A stretch of DNA of 64,000 bases from NCBI RefSeq assembly GCF_000826645.1, contig NZ_JXJP01000003.1, forward strand, positions 124,001 to 188,000. The letters run 5' to 3'. This document shows, piece by piece, positions 38,368-47,501 of this stretch; within the stretch, counting starts at the first letter, position 1; every line of letters begins with the position of its first letter. The DNA is from Psychroserpens mesophilus. Lineage in GTDB: Bacteria; Bacteroidota; Bacteroidia; Flavobacteriales; Flavobacteriaceae. The position numbers and the translations under genes are program-made. The notes beneath the pieces are model-generated. The model did not search any database. It worked only from the letters and a program-made list of their open reading frames with translations, and was not told the DNA's origin.

Positions 38368-38799
38368 TTAGTTTTGCAAACTATCTTTTAATTTCTTAAC
38401 TCTATAAGTGATGTTAACTTTGCGTCTGCCCCACTCTTTTGCAAGCTTGACATCAGTTCCCATATAAATATCTATCTTATTTCTCCAGCGATAATGCATT
38501 TTATCTTTAACAAGATAGGTGCCTTCTAAACCTTCAACTTGTACTAAAGTATTATGCGTAAGACCTAATTTTAAAAGATCTCTGGAAATGGCAATGTATC
38601 GCACACCTGGTTTTAAACTATCTCCAAATGCCGTTATAAAAGGATTGTCATTAGTTTGATACGGTAATGAATTATAAGCTGTTGCAGTGACTTCAAGTGT
38701 TTTCCATTCATAACTATGAGATTCATCATCTTTACAATTAAAAAGAAATAGACAAATACTTAAAATAGTTACTAACCGACTTACATTTAAGAACATCAT
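38368..38799 (-). CDS. 3D-domain lipoprotein (RlpA-like double-psi barrel)
   Basis: 143 residues. A lipoprotein signal peptide ends at FNC (about residue 22). The rest is a 3D (Asp-Asp-Asp) domain: VTATAYNSL, TAFGDSLKPGVRYIAISRDLL and the ending KIDIYMGTDVKLAKEWGRRKV. The family cuts peptidoglycan in MltA and related proteins, but one of the usual Asp residues is not obvious. Converges with exbD with a one-base gap. Confidence 0.82.
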   Translation of the reverse strand: MMFLNVSRLVTILSICLFLFNCKDDESHSYEWKTLEVTATAYNSLPYQTNDNPFITAFGDSLKPGVRYIAISRDLLKLGLTHNTLVQVEGLEGTYLVKDKMHYRWRNKIDIYMGTDVKLAKEWGRRKVNITYRVKKLKDSLQN

Positions 38800-38844
38800 G
38801 TCTAAAGATAAGACTTTTTGATTGTAGACATTGCAATATTTATA

Positions 38845-39165
38845 TCAATGCAATTTTGAATAATTAAATAGTTCTATCACTATATTAATGACTGAAACAA
38901 CCAACAGAGCCATTAAAATTGAATTAAGCACCAAAGCAATAGTCTTTAGTTTTGTTCTAGGTTCATTTATTGTTTTAAGAGCAAAAATAAAACCTACTAT
39001 TGTCATGAAAAAGATGAGTAAAATAAGAATACCGCTTACAACCGAATACACATTTATACCAATTACTTCTAAATTTGTTAGAGTCTTCAGGATTATAAAG
39101 CAGACAATGAGCACAACAGTAGTTAGTGCAGATCGAATAGCTTTTCTTGTATTAGGATAAATCAT
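38845..39165 (-). CDS. Small membrane protein with three predicted helices
   Basis: 106 residues with helices around 12-30, 40-62 and 76-98, basic first loop. No enzyme motif. It follows the E1 dehydrogenase gene by seven bases on the same strand, so it may share its transcript. No family recognised. Confidence 0.7.
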   Translation of the reverse strand: MIYPNTRKAIRSALTTVVLIVCFIILKTLTNLEVIGINVYSVVSGILILLIFFMTIVGFIFALKTINEPRTKLKTIALVLNSILMALLVVSVINIVIELFNYSKLH

Positions 39166-39171
39166 GTATTT

Positions 39172-41172
39172 TTAATATGCTAGTAATTCTTTCAAAGCAG
39201 CTTCAAATCTTCCTTTGGCCATATATTGATCTTCTAGCTGATTGATAAATGGAATAGGAGTTTCTAAACTCGCTACTCGCTTTACAGGAGCATCTAAATG
39301 TTCAAAACACTGTTCCATAATTAAAGCTGAAATATCACTGGCAATACCTCCAAAAAGTGAGTCCTCTTGTAAAATAATTACCTTACCGGTTTTTTTCACC
39401 GAATTGTAAATGGTTTCTGTATCTAAGGGCTGAAGCGTTCTTAAGTCGATTAGATCTGCATTAATCTCTATATTATTATCTAAAGTTTCCAAAGCCCAAT
39501 GCACGCCTGCTCCATAAGAAATAACAGTAACATCATTACCTTCTTTTAATAAAGCAGCTTTACCAAATGGTAACGTGTAATACTCAGTTGGAACATCTTG
39601 ACGAATACTTCTGTATAAAGCTTTATGTTCAAAAAACAATACTGGATTCGGATCATTAATTGCTGTTGCTAATAATCCTTTGGCATCATACGGAAATGCA
39701 GGATAAACCACTTTTAAACCAGGCGTTTTAGTAAACCAAGCTTCATTAGTTTGCGAATGGAATGGTCCTGCGGCAACACCTCCACCACAAGGCATACGTA
39801 TAACAACATCGGCTTCCTGATTCCAGCGATAATGCGATTTAGCCAAATAATTCACCACAGGATTAAATCCGGAAGTTACAAAATCAGCAAATTGCATTTC
39901 TACAACAGATTTTAGTCCTGCAATAGATAATCCCATGGCTGCTTCAACAATAGCAGATTCACAAATAGGTGTATTGCGAACACGGTCTTTTCCAAACTCC
40001 TTTACAAAGCCATCTGTGATTTTAAAAACACCTCCATATTCAGCAATATCCTGACCCATAATGACCAGATCTTTATGTTGTTGCATCGATTGCCGTAAGC
40101 CTTGAGAAATAGCATCAATTAGACGGAGTTCTTCAGTTTTTGATTTCGGACTAACTTCCTTATATTCAAAAGGTTTATATACGTCATGTAATTCTGTAGT
40201 TAAATCAGCTTCAATAGGAGCTTCATCAAAGGCTATCTGTAAATTTTCATTAATTTCATGAACAATTCCTTCCTTAATAGCAACCTCTTGTTTTTCAGTC
40301 AAAATCTTTTCATTTTTTAAAAACTCCTGAAAATTTTCAACTGGGTCTTTTTTTGCCCATTCCTGCATTAATTCCTTCGGTACGTATTTCGTTCCGCTGG
40401 CTTCTTCATGACCACGCATTCGGAAGGTTTTAAACTCCACTAGAATTGGTCTCGGACGCTTACGAATACTCTGAACAAGCTTTTTAATTTTTGAATAAAC
40501 TTCAACAACATTGTTCCCATCCAATACAAATGCCTCCATACCATAACCTTTACCACGATCTGCAATGTCTTTACATCGATATTGCTCATTGGTTGGAGTT
40601 GACAAACCGTAACCATTATTTTCAACACAAAACAACACAGGTAATTGCCAAACAGATGCCACATTTAAGGCTTCATGAAAATCACCTTCACTTGTCCCGC
40701 CTTCTCCTGTAAAAACTGCAGTCACCTGATTCTTGTTTTTTAATAAACTTGCTAATGCAATACCATCGGCAACTCCTAATTGTGGACCGAGATGAGAAAT
40801 CATCCCTACAATATTAAACTCTTGAGTACCAAAATGAAAAGAGCGATCACGACCTTTGGTGAACCCGTTTGCTTTTCCTTGCCACTGACTAAACAATCTA
40901 TGTAATGGAATGTTTCTAGATGTAAATACACCTAAGTTTCTGTGCATCGGCAAAATATATTCTTCAGGTTCAAGAGCCATGGTAACGCCAACAGAAATTG
41001 CTTCCTGACCAATTCCAGAGAACCATTTTGATATTTTTCCCTGACGTAATAGAATCAGCATTTTTTCTTCTATCAACCTGGGCTTCAGCATGTTTTTATA
41101 TAGCTTTAAAAGCGTTTGGTCGTCTAAATTCTTTTTGTCAAAAGTTATTGTACTCCTTGTGGAAGTCAGCAT
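39172..41172 (-). CDS. 2-oxoacid (branched-chain type) dehydrogenase E1, alpha-beta fusion
   Basis: 666 residues. The alpha part (about 1-330) has the TPP motif GEGGTSEGDFHEALN ... CVENN; the beta part (about 345-666) begins LRLIDAISQGLRQSM and has MGQDIAEYGGVFK and RMPCGGG. In bacteria such fused E1 proteins act as branched-chain 2-oxoacid dehydrogenase E1 or as the E1 of a pyruvate complex; E2 and E3 are not in the window. A TACATTTG (-7) box lies upstream on this strand at 41198-41205. Confidence 0.92.
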   Translation of the reverse strand: MLTSTRSTITFDKKNLDDQTLLKLYKNMLKPRLIEEKMLILLRQGKISKWFSGIGQEAISVGVTMALEPEEYILPMHRNLGVFTSRNIPLHRLFSQWQGKANGFTKGRDRSFHFGTQEFNIVGMISHLGPQLGVADGIALASLLKNKNQVTAVFTGEGGTSEGDFHEALNVASVWQLPVLFCVENNGYGLSTPTNEQYRCKDIADRGKGYGMEAFVLDGNNVVEVYSKIKKLVQSIRKRPRPILVEFKTFRMRGHEEASGTKYVPKELMQEWAKKDPVENFQEFLKNEKILTEKQEVAIKEGIVHEINENLQIAFDEAPIEADLTTELHDVYKPFEYKEVSPKSKTEELRLIDAISQGLRQSMQQHKDLVIMGQDIAEYGGVFKITDGFVKEFGKDRVRNTPICESAIVEAAMGLSIAGLKSVVEMQFADFVTSGFNPVVNYLAKSHYRWNQEADVVIRMPCGGGVAAGPFHSQTNEAWFTKTPGLKVVYPAFPYDAKGLLATAINDPNPVLFFEHKALYRSIRQDVPTEYYTLPFGKAALLKEGNDVTVISYGAGVHWALETLDNNIEINADLIDLRTLQPLDTETIYNSVKKTGKVIILQEDSLFGGIASDISALIMEQCFEHLDAPVKRVASLETPIPFINQLEDQYMAKGRFEAALKELLAY

Positions 41173-41284
41173 AGTAATTTGTATTGCATTGATAAATCAA
41201 ATGTAATTAAAAATTGATTGAAATGCCTTTAAACCATATTTTTTTTAAGCATATAATGCTATATGATTTTACCGATGTTTTCGT

Positions 41285-41292
41285 TATTTTTG
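41285..41292 (+). promoter_or_regulatory. Probable -7 box of the IPNS-like gene
   Basis: TATTTTTG fits TAnnTTTG and lies 32 bp before the ATG. The -33 box is not clear. Confidence 0.35.
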
Positions 41293-41324
41293 TAGTATTG
41301 CAGTAATAACTTAAAAACTTAATC

Positions 41325-42272
41325 ATGGATAGAATACCTAGTGTTAATCTTGAAGATTTCATTTCAGGCGACCCAAATAGAAAACAAAAATTTATTGATG
41401 AAATAGGAAAAGCTTACGAAGAAATTGGTTTTGTCGCATTAAAAGGCCATTTTTTAGATGACGCTTTAGTTGATAAATTATATGGAGAGGTTAAAAACTT
41501 TTTTAGTCTGCCAGTCGAAACTAAACGCAAATATGAAATTGAAGGTATTGCTGGTCAGCGTGGTTATATTTCTTTCGGGAAAGAAAGCGCAAAAGGCAAA
41601 AAAGAAGGAGATTTGAAAGAATTCTGGCATTTTGGTCAGTACGTAGAAGACGATCTTGAACGTGCAAAAGAATATCCTGAAAACGTGGTCGTTGAAGAAT
41701 TGCCAGAATTTAATGAGGTTGGTAAAGAGGCCTATGGTATGCTCGAAAAAACTGCTAAATATGTATTAAGAGCATTAGCCTTACATCTCGATTTAGAAGA
41801 AACTTATTTTGATAATTATATACATAATGGAAATTCTATTTTAAGACCAATTCATTATCCACCAATTACATCAGAACCTGAGAATGCAGTTCGTGCTGCA
41901 GCACATGGTGATATTAATTTAATCACATTATTAATGGGAGCTCAAGGTCGAGGATTACAGGTTCAAAACCACAAAGGCGAATGGATCGATGCCATTGCAG
42001 AGCCAGATGAATTAATGATCAACGTTGGAGATATGTTATCAAGACACACCAATAACAAATTGAAGTCAACCATACATCGCGTTGTAAATCCACCAAGAGA
42101 ACTTTGGGGCACATCTCGTTACTCTATTCCTTTCTTTATGCATCCTATAAGTGAAATGAAACTGAATGTGTTAGACAGTTGTATTGATGAAGAAAACCCA
42201 AAACAATTTGAAGACATTACAGCTGGAGAGTTTTTGAATGAACGATTAATTGAGCTAGGACTTAAAAAATAG
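41325..42272 (+). CDS. Isopenicillin N synthase-like 2-oxoglutarate/Fe(II) oxygenase
   Basis: 315 residues. The iron triad is His194 and Asp196 (AHGDINLITLL) and His251 (STIHRV), and the RxS pair that binds the 2-oxoglutarate carboxylate is seen in RYSIPFF. The N-terminal DIOX_N segment (VNLEDFISGD, GFVALKGH) is present. Substrate unknown; flavobacteria carry this gene alone without a biosynthetic cluster. Confidence 0.92.
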   Translation: MDRIPSVNLEDFISGDPNRKQKFIDEIGKAYEEIGFVALKGHFLDDALVDKLYGEVKNFFSLPVETKRKYEIEGIAGQRGYISFGKESAKGKKEGDLKEFWHFGQYVEDDLERAKEYPENVVVEELPEFNEVGKEAYGMLEKTAKYVLRALALHLDLEETYFDNYIHNGNSILRPIHYPPITSEPENAVRAAAHGDINLITLLMGAQGRGLQVQNHKGEWIDAIAEPDELMINVGDMLSRHTNNKLKSTIHRVVNPPRELWGTSRYSIPFFMHPISEMKLNVLDSCIDEENPKQFEDITAGEFLNERLIELGLKK

Positions 42273-42338
42273 TATGTTGTTTTGAGTTTGCTTTCATGGC
42301 AAGCTAATTACTAAATATTGATTACTTATCATTATAAA

Positions 42339-42671
42339 ATGGATTTAAAAGATCAATTAAAAAATCTGTTTCCTGATCATGCTTCCGAAGAAGTTTCTGA
42401 TGACAAGGATTCAAAAGCTCAGGATATTTGGCTACAAGACGATCCTATTATTTGTAAATACGAAAAACGTAAAGGAAAACCAATAACAATTTTAGAAGGT
42501 TATACAGGTGCTGATGAAGATTTTAAAAAACTTGCTAAAGAGTTAAAACAGAAATTAAGTGTAGGTGGCAGTTTTAAAGATGATAAAATCATCATTCAGG
42601 GAGATTATAGAGATAAAATTATGCAGATCCTTAGCGATAAAGGTTTCTCGGTTAAACGAGTTGGTGGATAA
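42339..42671 (+). CDS. yciH: SUI1/eIF1-like translation factor
   Basis: 110 residues from the ATG at 42339. The SUI1 domain fills the C-terminal part (KPITILEGYTGADEDFKKLAKELKQKL, VGGSFKDDKIIIQGDYRDKI). eIF1 homologue, thought in bacteria to affect initiation fidelity. A 7-residue longer frame is less likely. Three bases before the DUF1835 gene. Confidence 0.88.
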   Translation: MDLKDQLKNLFPDHASEEVSDDKDSKAQDIWLQDDPIICKYEKRKGKPITILEGYTGADEDFKKLAKELKQKLSVGGSFKDDKIIIQGDYRDKIMQILSDKGFSVKRVGG

Positions 42672-42673
42672 TT

Positions 42674-43612
42674 ATGAGCAAAACACTACATATTACAAAT
42701 GGTAATGCCTTAACCTCAGTTCTCGATGAGCTTGAAATACAAGGCGATATTCTTACCTGGCAAGAAATGCTGTGTGAAGGACCAACAATTGCTCATATTG
42801 ATTCTGACGAATTTATAGAGAAACGAAAACAATTTTTAAGCGAGTTTTACAACATTGAAATTGATGTAAGTGAACTTAAAAAGGAATTGAACAAATTGAA
42901 CAGTATTGAAAACTATAAAGAAATCATCTTATGGTTTGAATACGATTTATTTTGCCATATTAATCTTATTGGTGTGATGAGTTTATTGCATCAAAAACAA
43001 ATCAATCTACCACTCTATCTGGTTAGTAGCGGACGAGTTGAAGGTGAAAAAAATCTGAAAGGTTTAACCGAACTTTCTCAAGAGCAACTACTTAAACATT
43101 ATGATGATCGCATAGTATTGACAGATGATGATAAAGATTTAGCGATTACGCTTTGGAGAACGTATTGTGGAAAAGATCATAATTTGTTTAAGCCTTACAT
43201 TGTGAAAAAATCATCTTTCAAATATCTGAGTAATTGTTTAAAAGCGCACTTAAGACGTTTTCCTGATTCCCAAAGTGGTTTGGGTATTTTGGAAAAAAAT
43301 ACGCTTGAAATAGTAAAAAACAACGATATTAAATCTAGGCATCATTTATTAGGTTACATATTGAATTATCAAGGATTTTATGGTTATGGTGACTTGCAAT
43401 TAGAACGTATGATAAATCAATTATCACTGTTTTTTACCGAAAATGAAAATGGGATAAAGCTTAATAGAAAAGGTCATGAAGCATTAGTCAAAATACACAA
43501 TTTTTCAATCGAAATCAATAATAATATGACTTATGGAGGTGTAAATCGATTAGATTTTCAATTTAATAAGAATGAAAATAAACTTGTAAAAACAAATGTC
43601 AATGTCCATTAA
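42674..43612 (+). CDS. DUF1835 domain-containing protein
   Basis: 312 residues. Opening TLHITNGNALTSVLDEL ... ILTWQEMLCEGP matches the DUF1835 N-terminal domain. Cytoplasmic, no signal peptide. Function unknown. It is tightly packed between the SUI1 gene (two bases) and the uridine-phosphorylase-like gene, which it overlaps by 11 bases. Confidence 0.82.
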   Translation: MSKTLHITNGNALTSVLDELEIQGDILTWQEMLCEGPTIAHIDSDEFIEKRKQFLSEFYNIEIDVSELKKELNKLNSIENYKEIILWFEYDLFCHINLIGVMSLLHQKQINLPLYLVSSGRVEGEKNLKGLTELSQEQLLKHYDDRIVLTDDDKDLAITLWRTYCGKDHNLFKPYIVKKSSFKYLSNCLKAHLRRFPDSQSGLGILEKNTLEIVKNNDIKSRHHLLGYILNYQGFYGYGDLQLERMINQLSLFFTENENGIKLNRKGHEALVKIHNFSIEINNNMTYGGVNRLDFQFNKNENKLVKTNVNVH

Positions 43613-44474
43613 AAATTCTGAATTAATACTTAATCCTGATGGTAGTGTTTACCATTTAAATCTGAAACCTGAAAATATTTCTGATACCATTATTTTTGTG
43701 GGAGATCAAGATCGCGTTGAAAAAATAACAAAGCATTTTGATAGCGTAGAATTTAGCACACAAAAGCGAGAATTTAAAACGCAAACTGGTTATTATCAGG
43801 ATAAGCGAATTACTGTAATTTCTACCGGAATTGGTCCAGACAATATCGATATTGTATTAAATGAACTTGATGCACTCGTTAATATTAATCTTGAAACGCG
43901 TCAACCAAAATCAGATTTAACAAGTTTGAACATTATTAGAATTGGGACATCAGGATCTCTTCAGAAAGATGTTCCTGTAGATTCGTTTGTGATTAGCACA
44001 CATGGTTTAGATATTAACGGCATGTTACATTTTTATCAAATTGATGCTATTAGTAATCCTGAAATTGAAAATGCGTTTATCGCACATACAGACTGGGATA
44101 AAAACAAGGCTAGACCAATTGTTATTAATAACAGTAAATATTTAGAAAACTATTTTGATAGTGATCAGGTTTTTAAAGGTATGACTGGTACTGCAGGTGG
44201 ATTTTACGGACCGCAAGGAAGAGTGCTCAGATTGCCACTTCAGGATGCATCCTTAAATTCAAAATTAGATTCCTTTTCATATAAAGATTTCAGAATCACA
44301 AATTTTGAGATGGAAACATCGGTCATTTATGGTCTATCAAAGCTTTTAGGACATGAGGCTTTATCGTTGAGTGCTATAATTGCTAACCGACCAAATGGTG
44401 ATTTTAGTAAAGATCCAAAGCAAACTGTTGAAAACTTAATTATTTATGCCTTAAAGCGTATTGTAAACATATAA
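43602..44474 (+). CDS. Nucleoside phosphorylase, uridine-phosphorylase-like
   Basis: 290 residues from the ATG at 43602 (a Met two codons upstream at 43596 also possible). PNP/UDP family: VGDQDRVEKI at the N-terminus, STGIGPDNIDIVL, IRIGTSGSL and the ending MTGTAGGFYGPQGRVLRLP, NFEMETSVIYGLS with the ribose-binding Glu. Splits a nucleoside with phosphate; the base is probably uracil or a purine. Part of the group SUI1-DUF1835-UDP. Confidence 0.86.
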   Translation: MSIKNSELILNPDGSVYHLNLKPENISDTIIFVGDQDRVEKITKHFDSVEFSTQKREFKTQTGYYQDKRITVISTGIGPDNIDIVLNELDALVNINLETRQPKSDLTSLNIIRIGTSGSLQKDVPVDSFVISTHGLDINGMLHFYQIDAISNPEIENAFIAHTDWDKNKARPIVINNSKYLENYFDSDQVFKGMTGTAGGFYGPQGRVLRLPLQDASLNSKLDSFSYKDFRITNFEMETSVIYGLSKLLGHEALSLSAIIANRPNGDFSKDPKQTVENLIIYALKRIVNI

Positions 44475-44512
44475 GTTATTTAAGAACGAAAACGTATTTC
44501 CAGGATAATAAC

Positions 44513-45370
44513 ATGAAAATAATAAATATTGGTGGTGTTCCAGAGCATTTTAATTTGGCCTGGTATTTAACGCTTAAAAATGGAGAGTATAAAGACAAAG
44601 GCATCAACCTAAGGTGGAAAGATTACTTTGGAGGCACAGGCGCAATGAATAAAGGTTTGCGTGAGGGAGAAATCGATATGGCTGTTATTCTCACTGAAGG
44701 TATTATAAAAGATATCATAGATGGTAATCCTAGTAAAATCGTACAAACCTTTGTTCAATCACCATTAATCTGGGGAATTCATGTAGCTCACGATTCTAAT
44801 TTTTATAAAATAGAAGATTTAAAAGGAACCAAAGCTGCGATAAGCAGATATGGTTCAGGCTCACATTTAATGGCATATATCAATGCTGAAAATAACGATT
44901 GGGATCTTGAAAAAGATTTAGATTTTCAGGTCATAAAAAATCTTGATGGCGCTGTTGAAGGATTGTCAAATGGTATAGCTGATTATTTTATGTGGGAAAA
45001 ATTTACAACAAAACCCATTGTTGATGAAGGTGTATTTAGACGTATAGCAGATTGCCCTACACCTTGGCCATGTTTTGTAATTGCTGTAAACAGTGATTTT
45101 CTGAAATCAAATGAAGACGATGTTAAAACCATTTTAAATATAATTAATAATACAACCAAAGAGTTTAAGCACATTCCAAGTATTGATGTTACTATAGCCA
45201 ATCGCTATGATCAAAAGTTAGAAGACGTACAAGAATGGTTATCATTAACTGAATGGTCGCAAGATCTTATTAATGAAAAAACTATTATGACTGTTCAAGA
45301 CAAACTTTTAGATTTGGATATCATACCCAAAGCCATAAAATATACTGATTTGATTCACGATTTAAAATAA
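44513..45370 (+). CDS. Leaderless ABC-type substrate-binding (NMT1/THI5-like) protein
   Basis: 285 residues, a two-lobe periplasmic-binding fold (IGGVPEHFNLAWYLTLKNG at the start, GTKAAISRYGSGSHLMAY, DAVEGLSNGIADYFMW-like, and the C-terminal hinge), as in NMT1/THI5 and SsuA-like proteins. There is no signal peptide or lipobox: MKIINIGG is the first strand of the fold. No permease or ATPase lies nearby. It may be a cytoplasmic binding or enzymatic relative. The spacing of 38 bp suggests transcription with the preceding genes. Confidence 0.8.
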   Translation: MKIINIGGVPEHFNLAWYLTLKNGEYKDKGINLRWKDYFGGTGAMNKGLREGEIDMAVILTEGIIKDIIDGNPSKIVQTFVQSPLIWGIHVAHDSNFYKIEDLKGTKAAISRYGSGSHLMAYINAENNDWDLEKDLDFQVIKNLDGAVEGLSNGIADYFMWEKFTTKPIVDEGVFRRIADCPTPWPCFVIAVNSDFLKSNEDDVKTILNIINNTTKEFKHIPSIDVTIANRYDQKLEDVQEWLSLTEWSQDLINEKTIMTVQDKLLDLDIIPKAIKYTDLIHDLK

Positions 45371-45475
45371 ACTTTTAGGTAGGAGTTTTTCTTAGATTAT
45401 TGTTATAGTATTGAAAGAACAACCAAATTTAGAAGAATTAAAAATTAACATAATTTTAATGTTTTTTCTCATAAG

Positions 45476-45506
45476 TTTCTATTTTTCAAAAATTTAGTTA
45501 CATTTG
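45476..45506 (+). promoter_or_regulatory. Predicted promoter of the small membrane protein gene
   Basis: TTTC at 45476-45479, 19 bp, TACATTTG at 45499-45506 (full match to the -7 consensus). TSS near 45513, 37 nt before the ATG. Confidence 0.65.
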
Positions 45507-45549
45507 TTATATCCCGAACGTGCTATTAACTTAACAAAACTTAAAGACT

Positions 45550-45753
45550 ATGATAATGATTATTACTCTAACTATATCTTTCTTAGTTGCCATAAATTTC
45601 TTATTACTTATATTCAGTTGTAATAAAACTACAAAGAAAACTACTAGCGATCATTCTGTGATACTCAAACCAACTGAACGTGTCAAAACATCTAAATCCT
45701 CATTGCCTACTAAACATATTGGTAGAACTCAACTCGCTCCTACTGGAAGCTAG
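45550..45753 (+). CDS. Small membrane-anchored or lipoprotein-like hypothetical protein
   Basis: 67 residues. N-terminal hydrophobic helix (about 3-22) with FSC close to its end, resembling a weak lipobox, then a basic, Ser/Thr/Lys-rich tail. Preceded by a good promoter, which supports expression. No family recognised. Confidence 0.6.
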   Translation: MIMIITLTISFLVAINFLLLIFSCNKTTKKTTSDHSVILKPTERVKTSKSSLPTKHIGRTQLAPTGS

Positions 45754-45779
45754 AATTTAAATTTTCCTATATATTTTAT

Positions 45780-46445
45780 TTACCAGTTTATCGGTTCATA
45801 ACCTTTTTCTGCTAAATAGAGATTTGTTTTACTGAAGTGGTTATTACCAAACCAATAGCCTCTATTCGCACTTAATGGTGATGGATGACCTGAGGTGAAA
45901 ATTTGATGTTTATTAGAATTTATAAGTTTTGATTTTTGTTTCGCAAATCCTCCCCAAAGAAGAAACACAACATGTTCTTTATGATCACTAATGGTTTTAA
46001 TCACTGTATCAGTAAATATTTCCCAGCCTTTTTTTTGGTGACTACCAGCTTCATGAGCTCTAACTGTAAGTGTTGCATTTAATAAAAGAACACCTTGCTT
46101 TGCCCATCGTTCAAGATTTCCAGATTTAGGATATTGTTTATCTAAATCTTTTTCAATCTCTTTAAAAATGTTTATTAGAGAAGGTGGATGTGAGATACCT
46201 TCATTCACCGAAAAACAAAGTCCGTTAGCCTGACCAGCGCCATGATAAGGGTCTTGACCAATAATAACTATTTTAACATTATCAAAATGGCACTGATTAA
46301 ACGCTGAAAATATTTGCTTTCCAGGAGGATAACACTTGTGATGTGTATATTCTGATTTTACAAATGCAGCAAGTGTTTCGAAATAAGGTTTATTGAATTC
46401 GTCTATCAGTAATTTCTGCCAGCTTTCGTGTATGTTCACATTCAT
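45780..46445 (-). CDS. ung: Uracil-DNA glycosylase
   Basis: 221 residues, family 1. Removes uracil from DNA. Catalytic IIGQDPYHGAGQANG with the Asp, FLLWGGFA, and the DNA-intercalating HPSPLSANRG are all present. Its start faces the divergent JmjC-like gene. Confidence 0.97.
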   Translation of the reverse strand: MNVNIHESWQKLLIDEFNKPYFETLAAFVKSEYTHHKCYPPGKQIFSAFNQCHFDNVKIVIIGQDPYHGAGQANGLCFSVNEGISHPPSLINIFKEIEKDLDKQYPKSGNLERWAKQGVLLLNATLTVRAHEAGSHQKKGWEIFTDTVIKTISDHKEHVVFLLWGGFAKQKSKLINSNKHQIFTSGHPSPLSANRGYWFGNNHFSKTNLYLAEKGYEPINW

Positions 46446-46541
46446 TTTATCTAAAAAAGAATCCTATGGTCTAAAATATGAAAAATGTCATAAAATTGTA
46501 ATAACAAATATAGTATATTCGTTTCTGTAAAACCTGAAATC

Positions 46542-47414
46542 ATGGAAAAAGAGATTATTAAACGCGTACAGAATATTTTAAACAATCCACTACAGGATAT
46601 TAAAACTATAGATAAAATTTCGCATGATGATTTTTTTAACAATTATCTAAAAAAGAACACTCCAGTTAAAATCACACGAATGATGGATCACTGGAAAGCA
46701 ACAGAACTTTGGTCTCTTGATTACTTTGAAAAAATAGGGAAAGACAAAGAAACTTACATGTATAAAGGTAACATTAGACAGAATGACACCAATTGGCAAT
46801 TCGGCGCTTTTCAAGATTATTTAAATGAAATTAGAAGTGAAAATACAGACACATATCTCGGTAACATGCCAATTGCTCAAATGTTTCCTGAACTTTTAGA
46901 ACATGTAGATTTTTCATTGATATCTAAGAATACAGTCAGAAACTCAACCTCATTATGGATAGGTCCTCCTGGTACTTTAACGGGTTGGCACACAGATCGT
47001 CTTGCTAATAATATTTTAGCTTTAATTGAAGGACGTAAATTAGTGTTTTTAGTCAGTCCGAAAGACTCTAAAGACATGTATCCAAGTGAAAAGTACGAAC
47101 CAGGTTCACGATTGAGTGATGTGAATATGGAAAACTTTGATGAAAACAAACATGCAGCTTTTAAAGATCTTAATGTGCAATACACCATAATCAATCCTGG
47201 TGAAATGCTATTCATCCCACAAACATGGTGGCATTGTGTTTATGGCCTAGATATTTCTATTAGCTCTAACAATTTTGCCTTTACGCCTATTGATAATTTT
47301 AAAATGAAAACCTCTGAACTCATCAAACGTAAATTACATAGTGTAGGTTTGTTTGGCTCTAAAGATTGCGTATGTCACTATGTAAATAATGAAGGAAAAC
47401 GTGTTAGACGATAA
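46542..47414 (+). CDS. Cupin-like JmjC-type Fe(II)/2OG dioxygenase
   Basis: 290 residues. Iron ligands His150 and Asp152 in WHTDRLANN and His231 in WWHCVYG; FIPQTWWHCV is typical of the cupin_8 family of FIH-like hydroxylases. N-terminal helical part (about 1-60). Modifies probably a protein side chain, but the substrate is unknown. The last residues have CVCHYV, a Cys pair. Confidence 0.87.
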   Translation: MEKEIIKRVQNILNNPLQDIKTIDKISHDDFFNNYLKKNTPVKITRMMDHWKATELWSLDYFEKIGKDKETYMYKGNIRQNDTNWQFGAFQDYLNEIRSENTDTYLGNMPIAQMFPELLEHVDFSLISKNTVRNSTSLWIGPPGTLTGWHTDRLANNILALIEGRKLVFLVSPKDSKDMYPSEKYEPGSRLSDVNMENFDENKHAAFKDLNVQYTIINPGEMLFIPQTWWHCVYGLDISISSNNFAFTPIDNFKMKTSELIKRKLHSVGLFGSKDCVCHYVNNEGKRVRR

Positions 47415-47501
47415 CATCTAATAACCAATACATTTTCATTTTATTACTACATCATTAATAAGTACCTTTGCAACTTTACTTGGTTTTAGGGAAAATATTT
47501 A

